From JAOPZW01 sp963788935 (GTDB lineage: Bacteria > Actinomycetota > Thermoleophilia > Solirubrobacterales > Solirubrobacteraceae): a stretch of 64,000 nt of DNA. Shown here one piece after another: positions 45,427 through 57,020 of this stretch (positions are counted from its first letter, which is position 1; each line of letters opens with the position of its first letter). The DNA is taken from positions 248,001 to 312,000 of the forward strand of contig CAWBIM010000016.1 of the NCBI GenBank assembly GCA_963788935.1, in the 5' to 3' direction. The translations under genes were made by a program, and so were the position numbers. The notes below the pieces were generated by a model. The model searched no databases. It was not told the origin of the DNA and was given only the letters and a program-made list of their open reading frames with translations.

Positions 45427-46986
45427 ATGCCGAAGAATCTGTTCCCGCTGGACAACACGAAGAAGTTCACCGACCAGCAGCACGTCGGCCACAACCGGTG
45501 GCATCCCGACATCCCGCCCGTCGTCAGCGTCAAGCCCGGCGACGTCTTCCGCGCCGACTGCCGCGAGTGGTTCGACGGCGCGATCAAGAACGACGACTCG
45601 GCCGACGACGTCCGCAACGCGCCGCTGCCCGGGGTCCACGTGCTCAGCGGGCCGTTCCGGGTCGAGGGCGCGGAGCCCGGCGACCTGCTGATCGTCGACA
45701 TCCTCGAGATCGATGCCTGCGACCAGGAGGACGAGGGGCCGTTCTCCGGCATGGGATGGGGCTACACCGGCGTGTTCGCCAAGAGCAACGGCGGCGGCTT
45801 CCTCACCGACCGCTTCCCCGACGCCTACAAGGTGATCTGGGACTTCACCGGGGACGTCGCGACCTCGCGCCACATCCCGGAGTGCTCGTACGTCGGCATC
45901 CACCACCCGGGCCTGATGGGCACGGCGCCGTCGGCCGAGCTGCTCGCGACGTGGACCAAGCGCGAGACCGACCTCATCGCGACCGACCCCGACCGCGTCC
46001 CGCCGCTGGCGCTGCCGCCGCTGCCGGACAGCGCCATCCTCGGCGCGGTCGACCAGAGCGACTTCGACCGCGTGGCGTCCGAGGGGGCCCGCACCGCCCC
46101 GCCGCGGGAGAACGGCGGCAACCAGGACATCAAGAACTTCACCGCCGGGACGCGGGTCTTCTACCCGGTCTTCGTGCCGGGGGCGAACCTGTCGTTCGGC
46201 GACCTGCACTTCTCCCAGGGCGACGGCGAGATCACGTTCTGCGGCGCGATCGAGATGGGCGGGTTCATGGACCTGCACGTCGACCTCATCAAGGGCGGGA
46301 TGGAGACGTACGGCGTCTCCGAGAACGCCATCTTCATGCCGGGCCTGCGCGACCCGCAGTACTCGGAGTGGATCGCGTTCTCCGGGGTGTCGGTCGACCT
46401 CGACGGCAAGCAGCACTACCTCGACTCGCAGCTGTCCTACGAGCGCGCCTGCCACCACGCGATCGACTACCTCATGAAGTTCGGCTACAGCGACATCCAG
46501 GCGTACATGATCCTGGGCTCGGCGCCGATCGAAGGGCGGTTCTCGGGGGTCGTCGACATCCCGAACTCGTGCGCGACGGTCTACATCCCGCGGCGGATCT
46601 TCGACTTCGACCCCGCCCCGACGAGCGGCACGCCGCACCAGGTCCAGCAGGGCCTGGCGGTGCCGCGGGCCGGCGAACTAGGGGGAGCGGACGTGGCGTT
46701 CTACGACTACCGCTGCGACGCGGACGGCGTGTTCGAGATCACGCGGGCGCTGGGCACGGCGCCCGCGACGGCGGCGTGCCCGGCGTGCGGGCGCGCCGCG
46801 ACCCGCGTGTTCTCGACGCCGATGCTCGCGACGACGGCGCCGAAGGCGCTCGTGGCCGCGATCGACCATGCCGAGAAGACCCGGCACGAGCCGGACGTGG
46901 TGACCTCCCTGCCGCGCCGGCCGGCGCATCAGCGGACGCCGACGCTCCCGCTCACGCCGAAGCTCCGGCGGCTGCCGCGGCCCTGA
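45427..46986 (+). CDS. fmdA: Formamidase/acetamidase FmdA, reading in frame into an FmdB-like zinc ribbon
   Basis: Read as one frame this is 519 residues. The first ~415 are FmdA/AmdA (HNRWHPDIPPVVSVKPGDVF, DILEIDACDQEDEGPFSGMGW, IHHPGLMGTAPS, GGNQDIKNF, FSQGDGEITFCGAIEM), which hydrolyses formamide or short amides to ammonia. The remainder is an FmdB-type zinc ribbon. A TAG at 46679-46681 in the next frame, followed by GGGGAG and a GTG at 46693, looks like the original end of fmdA and start of fmdB. The fusion may therefore come from one extra base shortly upstream. GAGGAG at 45415-45420 precedes the ATG. Confidence 0.9.
   Translation: MPKNLFPLDNTKKFTDQQHVGHNRWHPDIPPVVSVKPGDVFRADCREWFDGAIKNDDSADDVRNAPLPGVHVLSGPFRVEGAEPGDLLIVDILEIDACDQEDEGPFSGMGWGYTGVFAKSNGGGFLTDRFPDAYKVIWDFTGDVATSRHIPECSYVGIHHPGLMGTAPSAELLATWTKRETDLIATDPDRVPPLALPPLPDSAILGAVDQSDFDRVASEGARTAPPRENGGNQDIKNFTAGTRVFYPVFVPGANLSFGDLHFSQGDGEITFCGAIEMGGFMDLHVDLIKGGMETYGVSENAIFMPGLRDPQYSEWIAFSGVSVDLDGKQHYLDSQLSYERACHHAIDYLMKFGYSDIQAYMILGSAPIEGRFSGVVDIPNSCATVYIPRRIFDFDPAPTSGTPHQVQQGLAVPRAGELGGADVAFYDYRCDADGVFEITRALGTAPATAACPACGRAATRVFSTPMLATTAPKALVAAIDHAEKTRHEPDVVTSLPRRPAHQRTPTLPLTPKLRRLPRP
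46693..46986 (+). CDS. FmdB-like zinc-ribbon protein (separate gene or C-terminal domain of fmdA)
   Basis: 97 residues from the GTG at 46693. The start VAFYDYRCDADGVFE and the later CPACGRAATRVFSTP match the FmdB putative regulatory zinc ribbon, although the first Cys pair is reduced to a single Cys (YRCDADG). FmdB is usually encoded beside formamidase genes. GGGGAG lies six bases before the GTG, an ideal ribosome binding site, which favours an independent gene. Its C-terminus is Arg/Pro-rich and not conserved. Confidence 0.6.
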   Translation: MAFYDYRCDADGVFEITRALGTAPATAACPACGRAATRVFSTPMLATTAPKALVAAIDHAEKTRHEPDVVTSLPRRPAHQRTPTLPLTPKLRRLPRP

Positions 46987-47020
46987 GCGCGTCCGGCCGA
47001 AGCGATAGACCGGTCGCCGG

Positions 47021-47812
47021 ATGACCACGGACCTGGACGGGCTGCGCGGAGCGCTGCTGCGCTGGTACGCCCGCGTGCGGCGTGACCTGCCGTGGCGGCG
47101 GACGACCGACCCCTACGCGATCCTCGTCAGCGAGGTCATGCTCCAGCAGACGCAGGTCGCGCGCGTGGTGCCGCGCTACCTCGAGTGGATCGAGCGCTGG
47201 CCGACGGCCGACGCGCTCGCGGCGGCGTCCCGCGCCGAGGTCCTGGCGGCGTGGGTGGGGCTCGGCTACAACCGCCGCGCGCTCGCGCTGCACGCCGCGG
47301 CGGCCGCGGTCGCCCGCGACGGCTGGCCGGCCGATCTGCGCACGCTCCCGGGCGTCGGTCCGTACACCGCGGCGGCCGTGGGCTCGTTCGCGTTCGGCGC
47401 CCAGGTCGCCGCGATCGACACGAACGCCCGGCGCGTGGCCGAGCGGCTGGGCCACGGGCCACCCGCCGCGCTGCTGCCGCCCGGCCGCGCCGCCGAGTGG
47501 AATCAGGCGGCGATGGAGCTCGGCGCGACGGTCTGCACGGCGCGCGCGCCGCGCTGCGACGCGTGCCCGGTGGCGCGGTGGTGCGCGTCCGCCGGCCGGG
47601 CGGCGGTGGCGCCGCGCGCCGCGCCGGGGCGCGGCGGGTCCGAGCGCTTCGAGGACACCAACCGCTGGGTCCGCGGGCGCGTCGTGGCGGCGCTCGCGGC
47701 CGGCGACGGGCTGCCCGGCGACATCGCCCCGGAGCGACTCGACCGCGCGGTCGCGGGGCTGGTCCGCGACGGGCTCGTCCGTCCGGCGGACGGCGGCTTC
47801 TCGCTAGGCTGA
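47021..47812 (+). CDS. mutY: A/G-specific adenine glycosylase
   Basis: 263 residues. Catalytic Glu is in LVSEVMLQQTQVARV, the helix-hairpin-helix is LPGVGPYTAAAVGSFAFG with the catalytic Asp in AAIDTNARRVAERLG, and the 4Fe-4S ligands are C-x6-C-x2-C-x5-C in CTARAPRCDACPVARWC. It removes adenine mispaired with 8-oxoguanine. The C-terminal NUDIX-like domain of E. coli MutY is absent, as in many short actinobacterial versions. It is followed seven bases later by the DivIVA-like gene. Confidence 0.94.
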   Translation: MTTDLDGLRGALLRWYARVRRDLPWRRTTDPYAILVSEVMLQQTQVARVVPRYLEWIERWPTADALAAASRAEVLAAWVGLGYNRRALALHAAAAAVARDGWPADLRTLPGVGPYTAAAVGSFAFGAQVAAIDTNARRVAERLGHGPPAALLPPGRAAEWNQAAMELGATVCTARAPRCDACPVARWCASAGRAAVAPRAAPGRGGSERFEDTNRWVRGRVVAALAAGDGLPGDIAPERLDRAVAGLVRDGLVRPADGGFSLG

Positions 47813-47819
47813 CGCCCCG

Positions 47820-48557
47820 GTGGCGCTCGACCGAGAATCCATCACGCGCAGGGACTTCCCGGCCGCGCGGCGCGGCTACGAGCCGGCCGCCGTCGACCGG
47901 CACCTGGCGGCGCTCGCCGACGAGGTCGAGGAGCTGCGGCGGCGGTCCACGCCGGGCGGCGCGCTCGCCGGCCAGACGAGCGAGCAGGTCCGCACGATCA
48001 TCGAGGCGGCCGAGGCCAGCGCCGCCGGGATCCGCGAGGGCGCGGCGACCGAGGCCCGCGAGCACGTCGCCCGCGTGGCCGCGGCGGCCGACGGCCTGCG
48101 GGCCCGGATCGACGCGCTCGAGGGCGACCTGACCGCCGTCATCGGCGCGCTGCGCACCGGCGCGGAGCGGCTGCGCGAGGACCTCGACGGCCTGCTCGAC
48201 GCCACGGGCCGCCTCGGCGTCGCGGACTCGGAGGGCGAGCCCGCCTCGGCGCCGCCGGCGGAGGTCGCCCCGGCCGTCCTGGGGGCGACGCTCGGCGAGA
48301 CCGCGGCGGCCGCGGACCCGGTCGAGGAGGAGGTCGGCGAGGAGCCCGCGCTCACCGCGGTCGAGGAGGCGACCGAGGCCGGCCCCGCGCTGGTCGGCCG
48401 CAGCACCGACGCCGTGGCCGCGCGGATCGTCGCGCTGCAGTGGGCGATGGACGGCCGCCCGCGCGAGGAGACCGACGGCTACCTGGCCGAGCACTACGAC
48501 CTGCCCGATCGCGCCGCGCTGCTCGAGCAGGTCTACGCGATCGCGCCGAAGGGCTGA
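47820..48557 (+). CDS. DivIVA-domain coiled-coil protein
   Basis: 245 residues. The N-terminus ITRRDFPAARRGYEPAAVDRHL is a DivIVA/Wag31-like membrane-binding module, followed by a coiled coil (about residues 28-135) and an acidic, Ala/Glu-rich spacer. A conserved C-terminal end (ARIVALQWAMDGRPREETDGYLAEHY) is recognisable as its own small helical module. Such proteins localise to curved membrane and organise growth or division; the exact role is unknown. TAGGCT at 47805-47810 precedes the GTG by nine bases. Confidence 0.78.
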   Translation: MALDRESITRRDFPAARRGYEPAAVDRHLAALADEVEELRRRSTPGGALAGQTSEQVRTIIEAAEASAAGIREGAATEAREHVARVAAAADGLRARIDALEGDLTAVIGALRTGAERLREDLDGLLDATGRLGVADSEGEPASAPPAEVAPAVLGATLGETAAAADPVEEEVGEEPALTAVEEATEAGPALVGRSTDAVAARIVALQWAMDGRPREETDGYLAEHYDLPDRAALLEQVYAIAPKG

Positions 48558-49021
48558 GCCGTCCGCGCCTCATCGCCCTCGCGCGCGTCGGCTTCCGGGC
48601 CGCGCACGCCGGGCTGCGCGTCTGGTGGTTCGTCCGCCGGCCCCACACGCAGGGCGTGAAGTGCATCATCGGCGACGGCGAGCTCGTCGTCTTCGTCCGC
48701 CACACCTACGGCAACCGGGACGCGTGGGAGCTGCCCGGCGGCGGCGTCCGGCGCGGCGAGCCGCCCGAGGCGACGGTCCGGCGGGAGATGCGCGAGGAGC
48801 TCGGGGTCGAGCTCGACGGCCTGCGCGCGGCCGGCGCGATCGAGGTCGCCGGGCACGGCAAGCGCACGCTGCTGCACTGCTTCGCCGCCCGGCCGAGCAC
48901 GACCGACCTGCGCCTCGCGCGGGCCGAGATCGCCGAGGCGCGCTGGGCGCCGGTGACCGCGCCGCCGCGGCCGCTCGGCCAGCACGCCGCCGCGATCCTC
49001 GACCTCCTGCGCCGGGCGTAG
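48554..49021 (+). CDS. NUDIX hydrolase, probable CTG start
   Basis: 155 residues from CTG. The NUDIX box is GGGVRRGEPPEATVRREMREELGV, quoted here as GGGVRRGEPPEA plus REMREELGV, near residue 60. An upstream segment with LRVWWFVRRPHTQGVKC is typical of a family of phosphohydrolases for nucleotide-linked substrates. No ATG, GTG or TTG precedes this segment. The only start consistent with it is CTG at 48554, overlapping the stop of the DivIVA-like gene as CTGA. A GTG at the later GVKC motif would remove the conserved N-terminus. Confidence 0.8.
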   Translation: MSRPRLIALARVGFRAAHAGLRVWWFVRRPHTQGVKCIIGDGELVVFVRHTYGNRDAWELPGGGVRRGEPPEATVRREMREELGVELDGLRAAGAIEVAGHGKRTLLHCFAARPSTTDLRLARAEIAEARWAPVTAPPRPLGQHAAAILDLLRRA

Positions 49022-49047
49022 CCGGACTCGCCGGCGGAGCGGTTCTC

Positions 49048-49053
49048 TAGGAT
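49048..49053 (+). promoter_or_regulatory. -10 box for the glycoside hydrolase gene
   Basis: TAGGAT ends eight bases before the ATG at 49062; a leaderless transcript is likely. Confidence 0.35.
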
Positions 49054-49061
49054 CCGGGCGC

Positions 49062-50135
49062 ATGCGCCGGGTCGCCCCGCTCGCCGCGCTCGTCGCGCTG
49101 GCGCTCGCCCTCGCCGCGCCCGGTCACGCCGCTGCGCGGACGCCTGCGCGCTTCTTCGGCGTCATGGTCAACGGGGTCCTCGACCGGCCGTCGGTCGACC
49201 TCGACGCCGAGAGCGCGACCATGCACCGCGCGGGCGTCGCGTCCGAGCGCTTCGAGATCGCCTGGGACCTCGTCGAGCCGCAGCCGGGGAGCTTCGACTT
49301 CGCCGCGATCGACCGCAAGGTCGCCGCCGCCGCGCGCAACGACGTCGACGTGCTCGGCCTGGTCGTCCGCACGCCCGGCTGGGCGGCGACCGATGCCGGC
49401 AACCCGTTCTCGGCCCCGAAGGACCCCGCCGCGTACGCCGCCTTCCTGCGGACGCTGATCGGCCGCTACGGCCCGCGGGGCACGTTCTGGGCGGCCAACC
49501 CGTCGCTCCCGCGCCGGCCGGTGCGCAACTGGCAGATCTGGAACGAGCCGAACATCGCGATCAACTGGGACGTCCAGCCGTGGCAGAACGGCTACGCCCG
49601 GCTCCTGCGCGCGGCCTACCCCGCGGTGAAGGGCGCCGACTCCGGGGCGACGGTCGTGATGGCCGGCCTGGCGAACTTCTCCTGGCGCGACCTGAGCAAG
49701 GCCTACCGGGCGGGGGTCAAGGGATGGTTTGACGTCGCCGCGGTCCATCCGTTCAGCGGCCGGCCCTCGAACAGCGTGAAGATCACCCGGCTCAACCGCG
49801 ACGTGATGAACCGCAACGGCGACGCCCGCAAGCCGATCTGGCTGACCGAGCTGACGTGGTCCTCGGCGAAGGGGAGGAAGACGCCGCTGACGCAGAACTG
49901 GGAGACGACCGAGGGCGGCCAGGCCCAGCGCCTCGCGCAGGCCTACGGGCTGTACGTCCGCGCCCGCTCCGCGCTCCGGCTCGGGCGCATCTTCTGGTAC
50001 ACGTGGGCGACGGTCGACCGCGAGTCCAAGAACTCGTTCGACTACTCGGGCCTGCGGACGCTGCGGGCCGACGGGCGGTTCGTGGACAAGCCCGCGTTCG
50101 GCGCGTTCCGCACCGTCGTGCGCCGCTACGGGTAG
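49062..50135 (+). CDS. Secreted glycoside hydrolase (clan A-like TIM barrel)
   Basis: 357 residues. A signal peptide covers about residues 1-25 (AAPGHAAAR at the cleavage region). The barrel shows the clan GH-A acid/base motif NWQIWNEPNIAINW near residue 155 and a nucleophile candidate PIWLTELTWSS near residue 260, together with FWYTWAT. This fits GH5/GH39-type retaining glycosidases. The exact family and substrate are not resolved. It has no sugar-related neighbours; the next gene is uvrA. Confidence 0.8.
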   Translation: MRRVAPLAALVALALALAAPGHAAARTPARFFGVMVNGVLDRPSVDLDAESATMHRAGVASERFEIAWDLVEPQPGSFDFAAIDRKVAAAARNDVDVLGLVVRTPGWAATDAGNPFSAPKDPAAYAAFLRTLIGRYGPRGTFWAANPSLPRRPVRNWQIWNEPNIAINWDVQPWQNGYARLLRAAYPAVKGADSGATVVMAGLANFSWRDLSKAYRAGVKGWFDVAAVHPFSGRPSNSVKITRLNRDVMNRNGDARKPIWLTELTWSSAKGRKTPLTQNWETTEGGQAQRLAQAYGLYVRARSALRLGRIFWYTWATVDRESKNSFDYSGLRTLRADGRFVDKPAFGAFRTVVRRYG

Positions 50136-50202
50136 GGCACCCGGGCGGGTGCGCGCCCGGTCGGCGCGGGCGTTTCCCGCAACGTGCGCGAACACTTTCG
50201 TG

Positions 50203-50228
50203 CGAACGTCTGTTCCCCTCCGTACACT
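50203..50228 (+). promoter_or_regulatory. LexA-like SOS box and -10 box for uvrA
   Basis: CGAAC-GTCT-GTTCC (50203-50216) matches the CGAAC-N4-GTTC operator bound by LexA in Gram-positive bacteria. TACACT (50223-50228) follows and ends nine bases before the uvrA ATG. The box would overlap the core promoter, so LexA should block transcription until DNA damage. Confidence 0.55.
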
Positions 50229-50237
50229 GGGACTGGG

Positions 50238-53154
<2,917 letters not shown>

Positions 53155-53178
53155 GGCCGGCCGGCCCAGGACCGGTGG

Positions 53179-53620
53179 ATGACGGCGATGTCACCGCGAT
53201 CGGACGCCGAGCCGGACGAGGACCACGTCAGCTGGCGCGACGCCGACCTGCGGGTCCGCCGGTCCGACCGCGCGAAGAAGGCGGCCCGGGCGGTGGCGGC
53301 CGGCCTCGTGCTCAGCGGGTTCGTCGTCCTGCTGATGAACATCCAGCGCGACACGACGCGCTGCCACCAGAACTGCTTCGACGGCAGCGACAACACGTTC
53401 GAGTCCGGCCACGTGTGGACCGCCTACGCGGACTCCTGGCAGTGGGACGCGCAGCTCGTGATCGGCTGGCTCGGGTTCCTGACGGCGCTGTGGGCGCTGT
53501 ACGCGGCCGGGCGCGGCGGGCGCCGGCAGACCCTCGCCTCGCTCGGGCTGAGCGCCGTGCTGATCGCGATCGTGGATCGTGTGGGTCACGGTCCAGCCGC
53601 CGGCGGGGAAGCTCGCCTGA
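53179..53620 (+). CDS. Membrane protein of unknown function, frame broken near the end
   Basis: 146 residues after correction. After a charged start there are three hydrophobic segments (about residues 38-55, 92-112 and 118-136). The loop after the first contains two Cys in TRCHQNCFDGSDN and then SGHVWTAYADSWQWDAQL. The frame breaks at about 53575; dropping one G restores LIAIVIVWVTVQPPAGKLA and a stop at 53618-53620. No family is recognised. The stop overlaps the next gene's probable CTG start. Confidence 0.65.
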
Positions 53621-54307
53621 CCGGGCCGGGTCAGCCGGAGCCGTTCACGGGGCTCGCCCGGCAGCCCGACCCGCCGCTGGACGAGCTCGCGCTGGGCATC
53701 GCCGCGGCGTTCCGGGCCGTGGACGTGCCGGCCGCGCTCGCCGTGCTCGACGGCCTGGGCGCGGAGGTCGCGGCGCGTGCTCGCGGAGCGCCGCGCCGAG
53801 GCTGAGCCGGTCGGCCCCGAGGTCGAGACCCACGTGTGCGTCGAGGTCCTCGGCGGCCGCCACGGGTTCCGCGGCGACGCCGAGCGCTACGACGACCCGG
53901 CGAACTCGATGCTCGACGTGGTCCTCGAACGGCGCCTGGGGCTGCCGATCCTGCTGTCGGTCGTCTACGTCGAGGTCGCGCGGCGGGCCTCCGTGGCGCT
54001 GTCCGGGATCGGCCTGCGGGGCCACTTCGTCGTCGGCCACCTCGGCGCCGAGCCGCCGGTGCTGGTCGACCCGTTCGCCGGCGGCGCGCCGATCGAGGCC
54101 GAGCAGCCCGCGGCGCTCGTGCGCCCCTGGGGCACCCACGAGATCGCGCTGCGGATGCTCAACAACCTCGTCGCCTCGTTCCGGCGGCGGGGCGACATCG
54201 GCGGCGCGATCACGGCGGCGACGATGCGCCTCGAGCTGCCGCTCGACGAGCGCCTCGAGGACACGCTGCGCCAGGAGCTCCGCGCGATGCGGGCGCGGCT
54301 GAACTGA
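53617..54307 (+). CDS. SirB1-like/transglutaminase-like protein, frame broken once, probable CTG start
   Basis: 229 residues after correction. The N-terminal LARQPDPPLDELALGIAAAF and, after the break at about 53774, GFRGDAERYDDPANSMLDVV, RLGLPILLSVVYVEVARRA, LRGHFVVGHLG and VDPFAGG are the SirB1 family pattern (transglutaminase-like core with a helical tail). Its function is uncertain. Dropping one base in the GCGGCGCG stretch joins EVAA to VLAERRAEAE. No ATG, GTG or TTG precedes the conserved start; CTG at 53617 overlaps the previous stop as CTGA. Confidence 0.75.
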
Positions 54308-54348
54308 CCCGCCGGGTCGCGGTCCGGCGTCTCGGGTAGCCCCGCCGC

Positions 54349-54606
54349 ATGCCCAAGCCCGAGCAGTACGGCCACGCCGCCCTCGTCGGCTGGCGCAAGG
54401 CCCTGGCCGACGCGACCGCGCCGCGCGTCGCCGACCGTGCCCCGGTCTCCGAGGACCAGGTGCGCGCCGCGATCGGCGGCGTGCTGTTCGCCGCCTCGCT
54501 CTACTACGTGATCAGCACGATCGTCCGCCTCGTGCCGCGCCTGAGCGGCGGCGGGCTCAGACCGGGCTCGGCAGCCCGTCGTCGCCGTCGGCGAGCGCGG
54601 CGATGA
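54349..54606 (+). CDS. Small protein with one membrane segment (85 aa)
   Basis: 85 residues: a charged N-terminal half, one hydrophobic segment (GGVLFAASLYYVISTIVRLV, about residues 43-62) and an Arg-rich end. Its last 50 bases overlap the convergent GGDEF/HD-GYP gene, so the true end might be shorter if a base error is present. No family is recognised. The first ~65 residues have protein-like composition, supporting a real gene. Confidence 0.5.
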   Translation: MPKPEQYGHAALVGWRKALADATAPRVADRAPVSEDQVRAAIGGVLFAASLYYVISTIVRLVPRLSGGGLRPGSAARRRRRRARR

Positions 54607-56953
54607 ACGCGTCCACGACGTCGGCGTCGAACTGCGAGCCCGCGCCGCGGCGCAGCTCGGCCTCCGCCGCGCTCGCGCCGATGCTCGGGCGGTACGGGCG
54701 GTCGGCCGTCATCGCCTCGTAGGCGTCGGCGACGGCCAGGACGCGGGCCTCGGCCGGGATCGCCGCGCCGGCGAGGCCGGACGGGTAGCCCGAGCCGTCG
54801 ACCCACTCGTGGTGGGCGCGGACCCAGCGGGCGATGTCGCCCAGGTTGGCGTGCTCGAGGATGCGGGCGCCGATCTCCGGATGGCGGCGGATCTCGCGCC
54901 ACTCGTCGCCGTCGAGGCCGCCCGGCTTCAGCAGGATCGCGTCCGGGATGCCGAGCTTGCCGATGTCGTGCAGCACCCCGGCGGCGCGGACGCGCTCGAC
55001 GCGCTCGGCGCTCCAGCCGAGGTGGCGGCCGGTCTGCTCGGCGAGCTGGCCGACCGTCAGCGAGTGGCGCGCGGTGCCGACGTCGCGCAGGTCGAGCGTC
55101 TCCGCGAGGAGCATCGCGGCGGCGAGCTGCTCGCCGGTCGCGGCCGGGCCGGCGCGGAGGCCGTCGACGAAGCCCTGCATCTGCGGGTCGTACGGGACGG
55201 CGCGGTCGCGGCCGAGGCGGTGGGCGGTGTCGAGCGCGCGGTGCGCGGCGCGGAGGATCTCGGAGCCGGTGTCGGCGTTGGGGCCGGTCGCCGCGAGCCC
55301 GATCGAGACCGAGATCGGCACCGGGACGTCGGCGAACTCCTCGCGCACGGCGTGGCGCAGGCGCTCGGCCACGGCGAGCGCGGCGACGCGGTCGGTGTCG
55401 CGCAGGACGACGGCGAACTCGCCCGCCTCCAGGCGCGTCGGGACGTCCGAGCCGCGGGTCGCGCGGCGCAGGACGGCGGCGAAGCGGCGCAGCACGTCGT
55501 CGAGCGCCTCCGGGCCGAGGATCTCGTTGACGTGGCGGAAGTCGTCGAGGTCGCAGACGAGGACGGAGACCGTCTCGCTCGCGGCGATGTCCTCGTCGAT
55601 CCGCGGCTCGAGGTCGCGGCGGTTGCGCAGGCCGGTCAGCGGGTCGTGCTCGGCGAGGTGGCGCAGGTGCTCGAGCTGGCGGGCCGACTCGACGGCGCTG
55701 ATCGCCTGGTTGGCGAACGCGCGCAGCGCCTGGAGGTCCTCGGTCGTCGGCAGCAGGCAGTCGTCGGGCTCGTCGACCCAGATGATCCCGGTGAACGCGC
55801 CGTCGCGGTCGTGGAGCGGGACGAGCAGCCAGTGCTCGCGCCAGGCGTACGGCCCGCGGCCGTTGCGCTGCCCGCGGTGCAGGCCGTGGATCTCGGGCGG
55901 CGTGAGCAGCTCGGCCTCCTCGCGGGCGAGCAGGACGCAGCCCTCGCGCTGGTGCTCGGGGCGCAGCAGGCGGGAGATCGCCGAGACGGGCACGTCGGGC
56001 AGCGCGGCGAGCTCGTCGCGGCTCCAGCCGATGCTCGAGCGGATGCGCAGCCGGTGGTCGGGGCCCTCGGTGAGCGAGACGATGACGCGCTGGAAGCCGA
56101 GGGCGTCGCGGATGCCGCCGCCGACGGCGAAGAGCATCTCCTCGACCGAGCGGCGGCCCGTGAGGCGCGCGGAGACGCGCAGGAGGTGCTGCACGGCGGC
56201 GCGGTGGTGGTCGGCCTCGTCCGTCGCCTGCGCGTGCTCGACCGCGAGCGCGGCGTGGCCGCAGACGGCGCTCAGGACCTCGAGCTGCGCGTCGGAGGGC
56301 CGGTGCCCGCCGATCGGCTCGTCGACCGAGACGATGCCGAGGAGGTGGCCGGTGGCGGAGCGCATCGGGACGAGCAGCGCGTCCTCGGGATGCCAGTCCT
56401 CGAGCGGCTCGACGGACGGGTCGTCCGCGTCCGCGCCGGCGGGCAGGCGGCGCGCGACCGGGGCGGGCGGGACGTAGGAGAGGGTGCCGGAGGTGTCCCA
56501 CTCGAACTCGCCGTGGGGGATGAAGTAGGCCCCGCCGCGCTCGAAGCGCGGGTCGAGCAGCGCCTGCCAGCTCTCCCAGCTGCGGGTGGTGCCGAGCAGG
56601 ACGCGGCGGCCCTCCTCGCTGCCGTGGACGATCGCGACCTCGAAGTCGTCCCACGCCGGGCGGTGGAGGTTGATGACGACGGTGCCGAACCCCAGCGAGA
56701 CCGAGATCACGCGGGCGATCGCCTCCAGCAGCGGCTGCAGGTCCCCGCCGGCACGCACGGCGCGCGCGGCCTCGAGGAGGCCGCGCAGGCGCGCCAGCGG
56801 GCCGGGCTCGCCCGGCGAGGGGAGGTGATTCGGGGTCGGCGTGAACACCGCCCCGGTAATCGGCCCCGGCGGCCCGTCCTTCAGCGTTGAGAGTTCCGAT
56901 GGCTCAGGCAGTTCCGGCCGTCGACCCGCTCGTCCCCCGGCATGGTCCGACAA
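54557..56953 (-). CDS. GAF-GAF-GGDEF(degenerate)-HD-GYP signalling protein
   Basis: 798 residues. Two GAF-like sensory domains (about 65-240 and 270-425) precede a GGDEF domain whose signature is EAGEF instead of GGDEF, so cyclase activity is doubtful. The HD-GYP domain (about 600-780) is intact, with VLHDIGKLGIPD and HHEWVDGSGYPSG, and should hydrolyse cyclic di-GMP. GAF input suggests ligand or redox control. The frame opens with TTG at 56953; a GTG at 56848 is an equally plausible start because the first 35 residues look unstructured. It is cytoplasmic, with no membrane segment. Confidence 0.88.
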   Translation of the reverse strand: MSDHAGGRAGRRPELPEPSELSTLKDGPPGPITGAVFTPTPNHLPSPGEPGPLARLRGLLEAARAVRAGGDLQPLLEAIARVISVSLGFGTVVINLHRPAWDDFEVAIVHGSEEGRRVLLGTTRSWESWQALLDPRFERGGAYFIPHGEFEWDTSGTLSYVPPAPVARRLPAGADADDPSVEPLEDWHPEDALLVPMRSATGHLLGIVSVDEPIGGHRPSDAQLEVLSAVCGHAALAVEHAQATDEADHHRAAVQHLLRVSARLTGRRSVEEMLFAVGGGIRDALGFQRVIVSLTEGPDHRLRIRSSIGWSRDELAALPDVPVSAISRLLRPEHQREGCVLLAREEAELLTPPEIHGLHRGQRNGRGPYAWREHWLLVPLHDRDGAFTGIIWVDEPDDCLLPTTEDLQALRAFANQAISAVESARQLEHLRHLAEHDPLTGLRNRRDLEPRIDEDIAASETVSVLVCDLDDFRHVNEILGPEALDDVLRRFAAVLRRATRGSDVPTRLEAGEFAVVLRDTDRVAALAVAERLRHAVREEFADVPVPISVSIGLAATGPNADTGSEILRAAHRALDTAHRLGRDRAVPYDPQMQGFVDGLRAGPAATGEQLAAAMLLAETLDLRDVGTARHSLTVGQLAEQTGRHLGWSAERVERVRAAGVLHDIGKLGIPDAILLKPGGLDGDEWREIRRHPEIGARILEHANLGDIARWVRAHHEWVDGSGYPSGLAGAAIPAEARVLAVADAYEAMTADRPYRPSIGASAAEAELRRGAGSQFDADVVDAFIAALADGDDGLPSPV

Positions 56954-57020
56954 GCCCTCGCGGGCGTCCGTCGGGCGTGTCCTGACGCTTTCGACGAACG
57001 GGGCTCATCGGCCGGAACGA

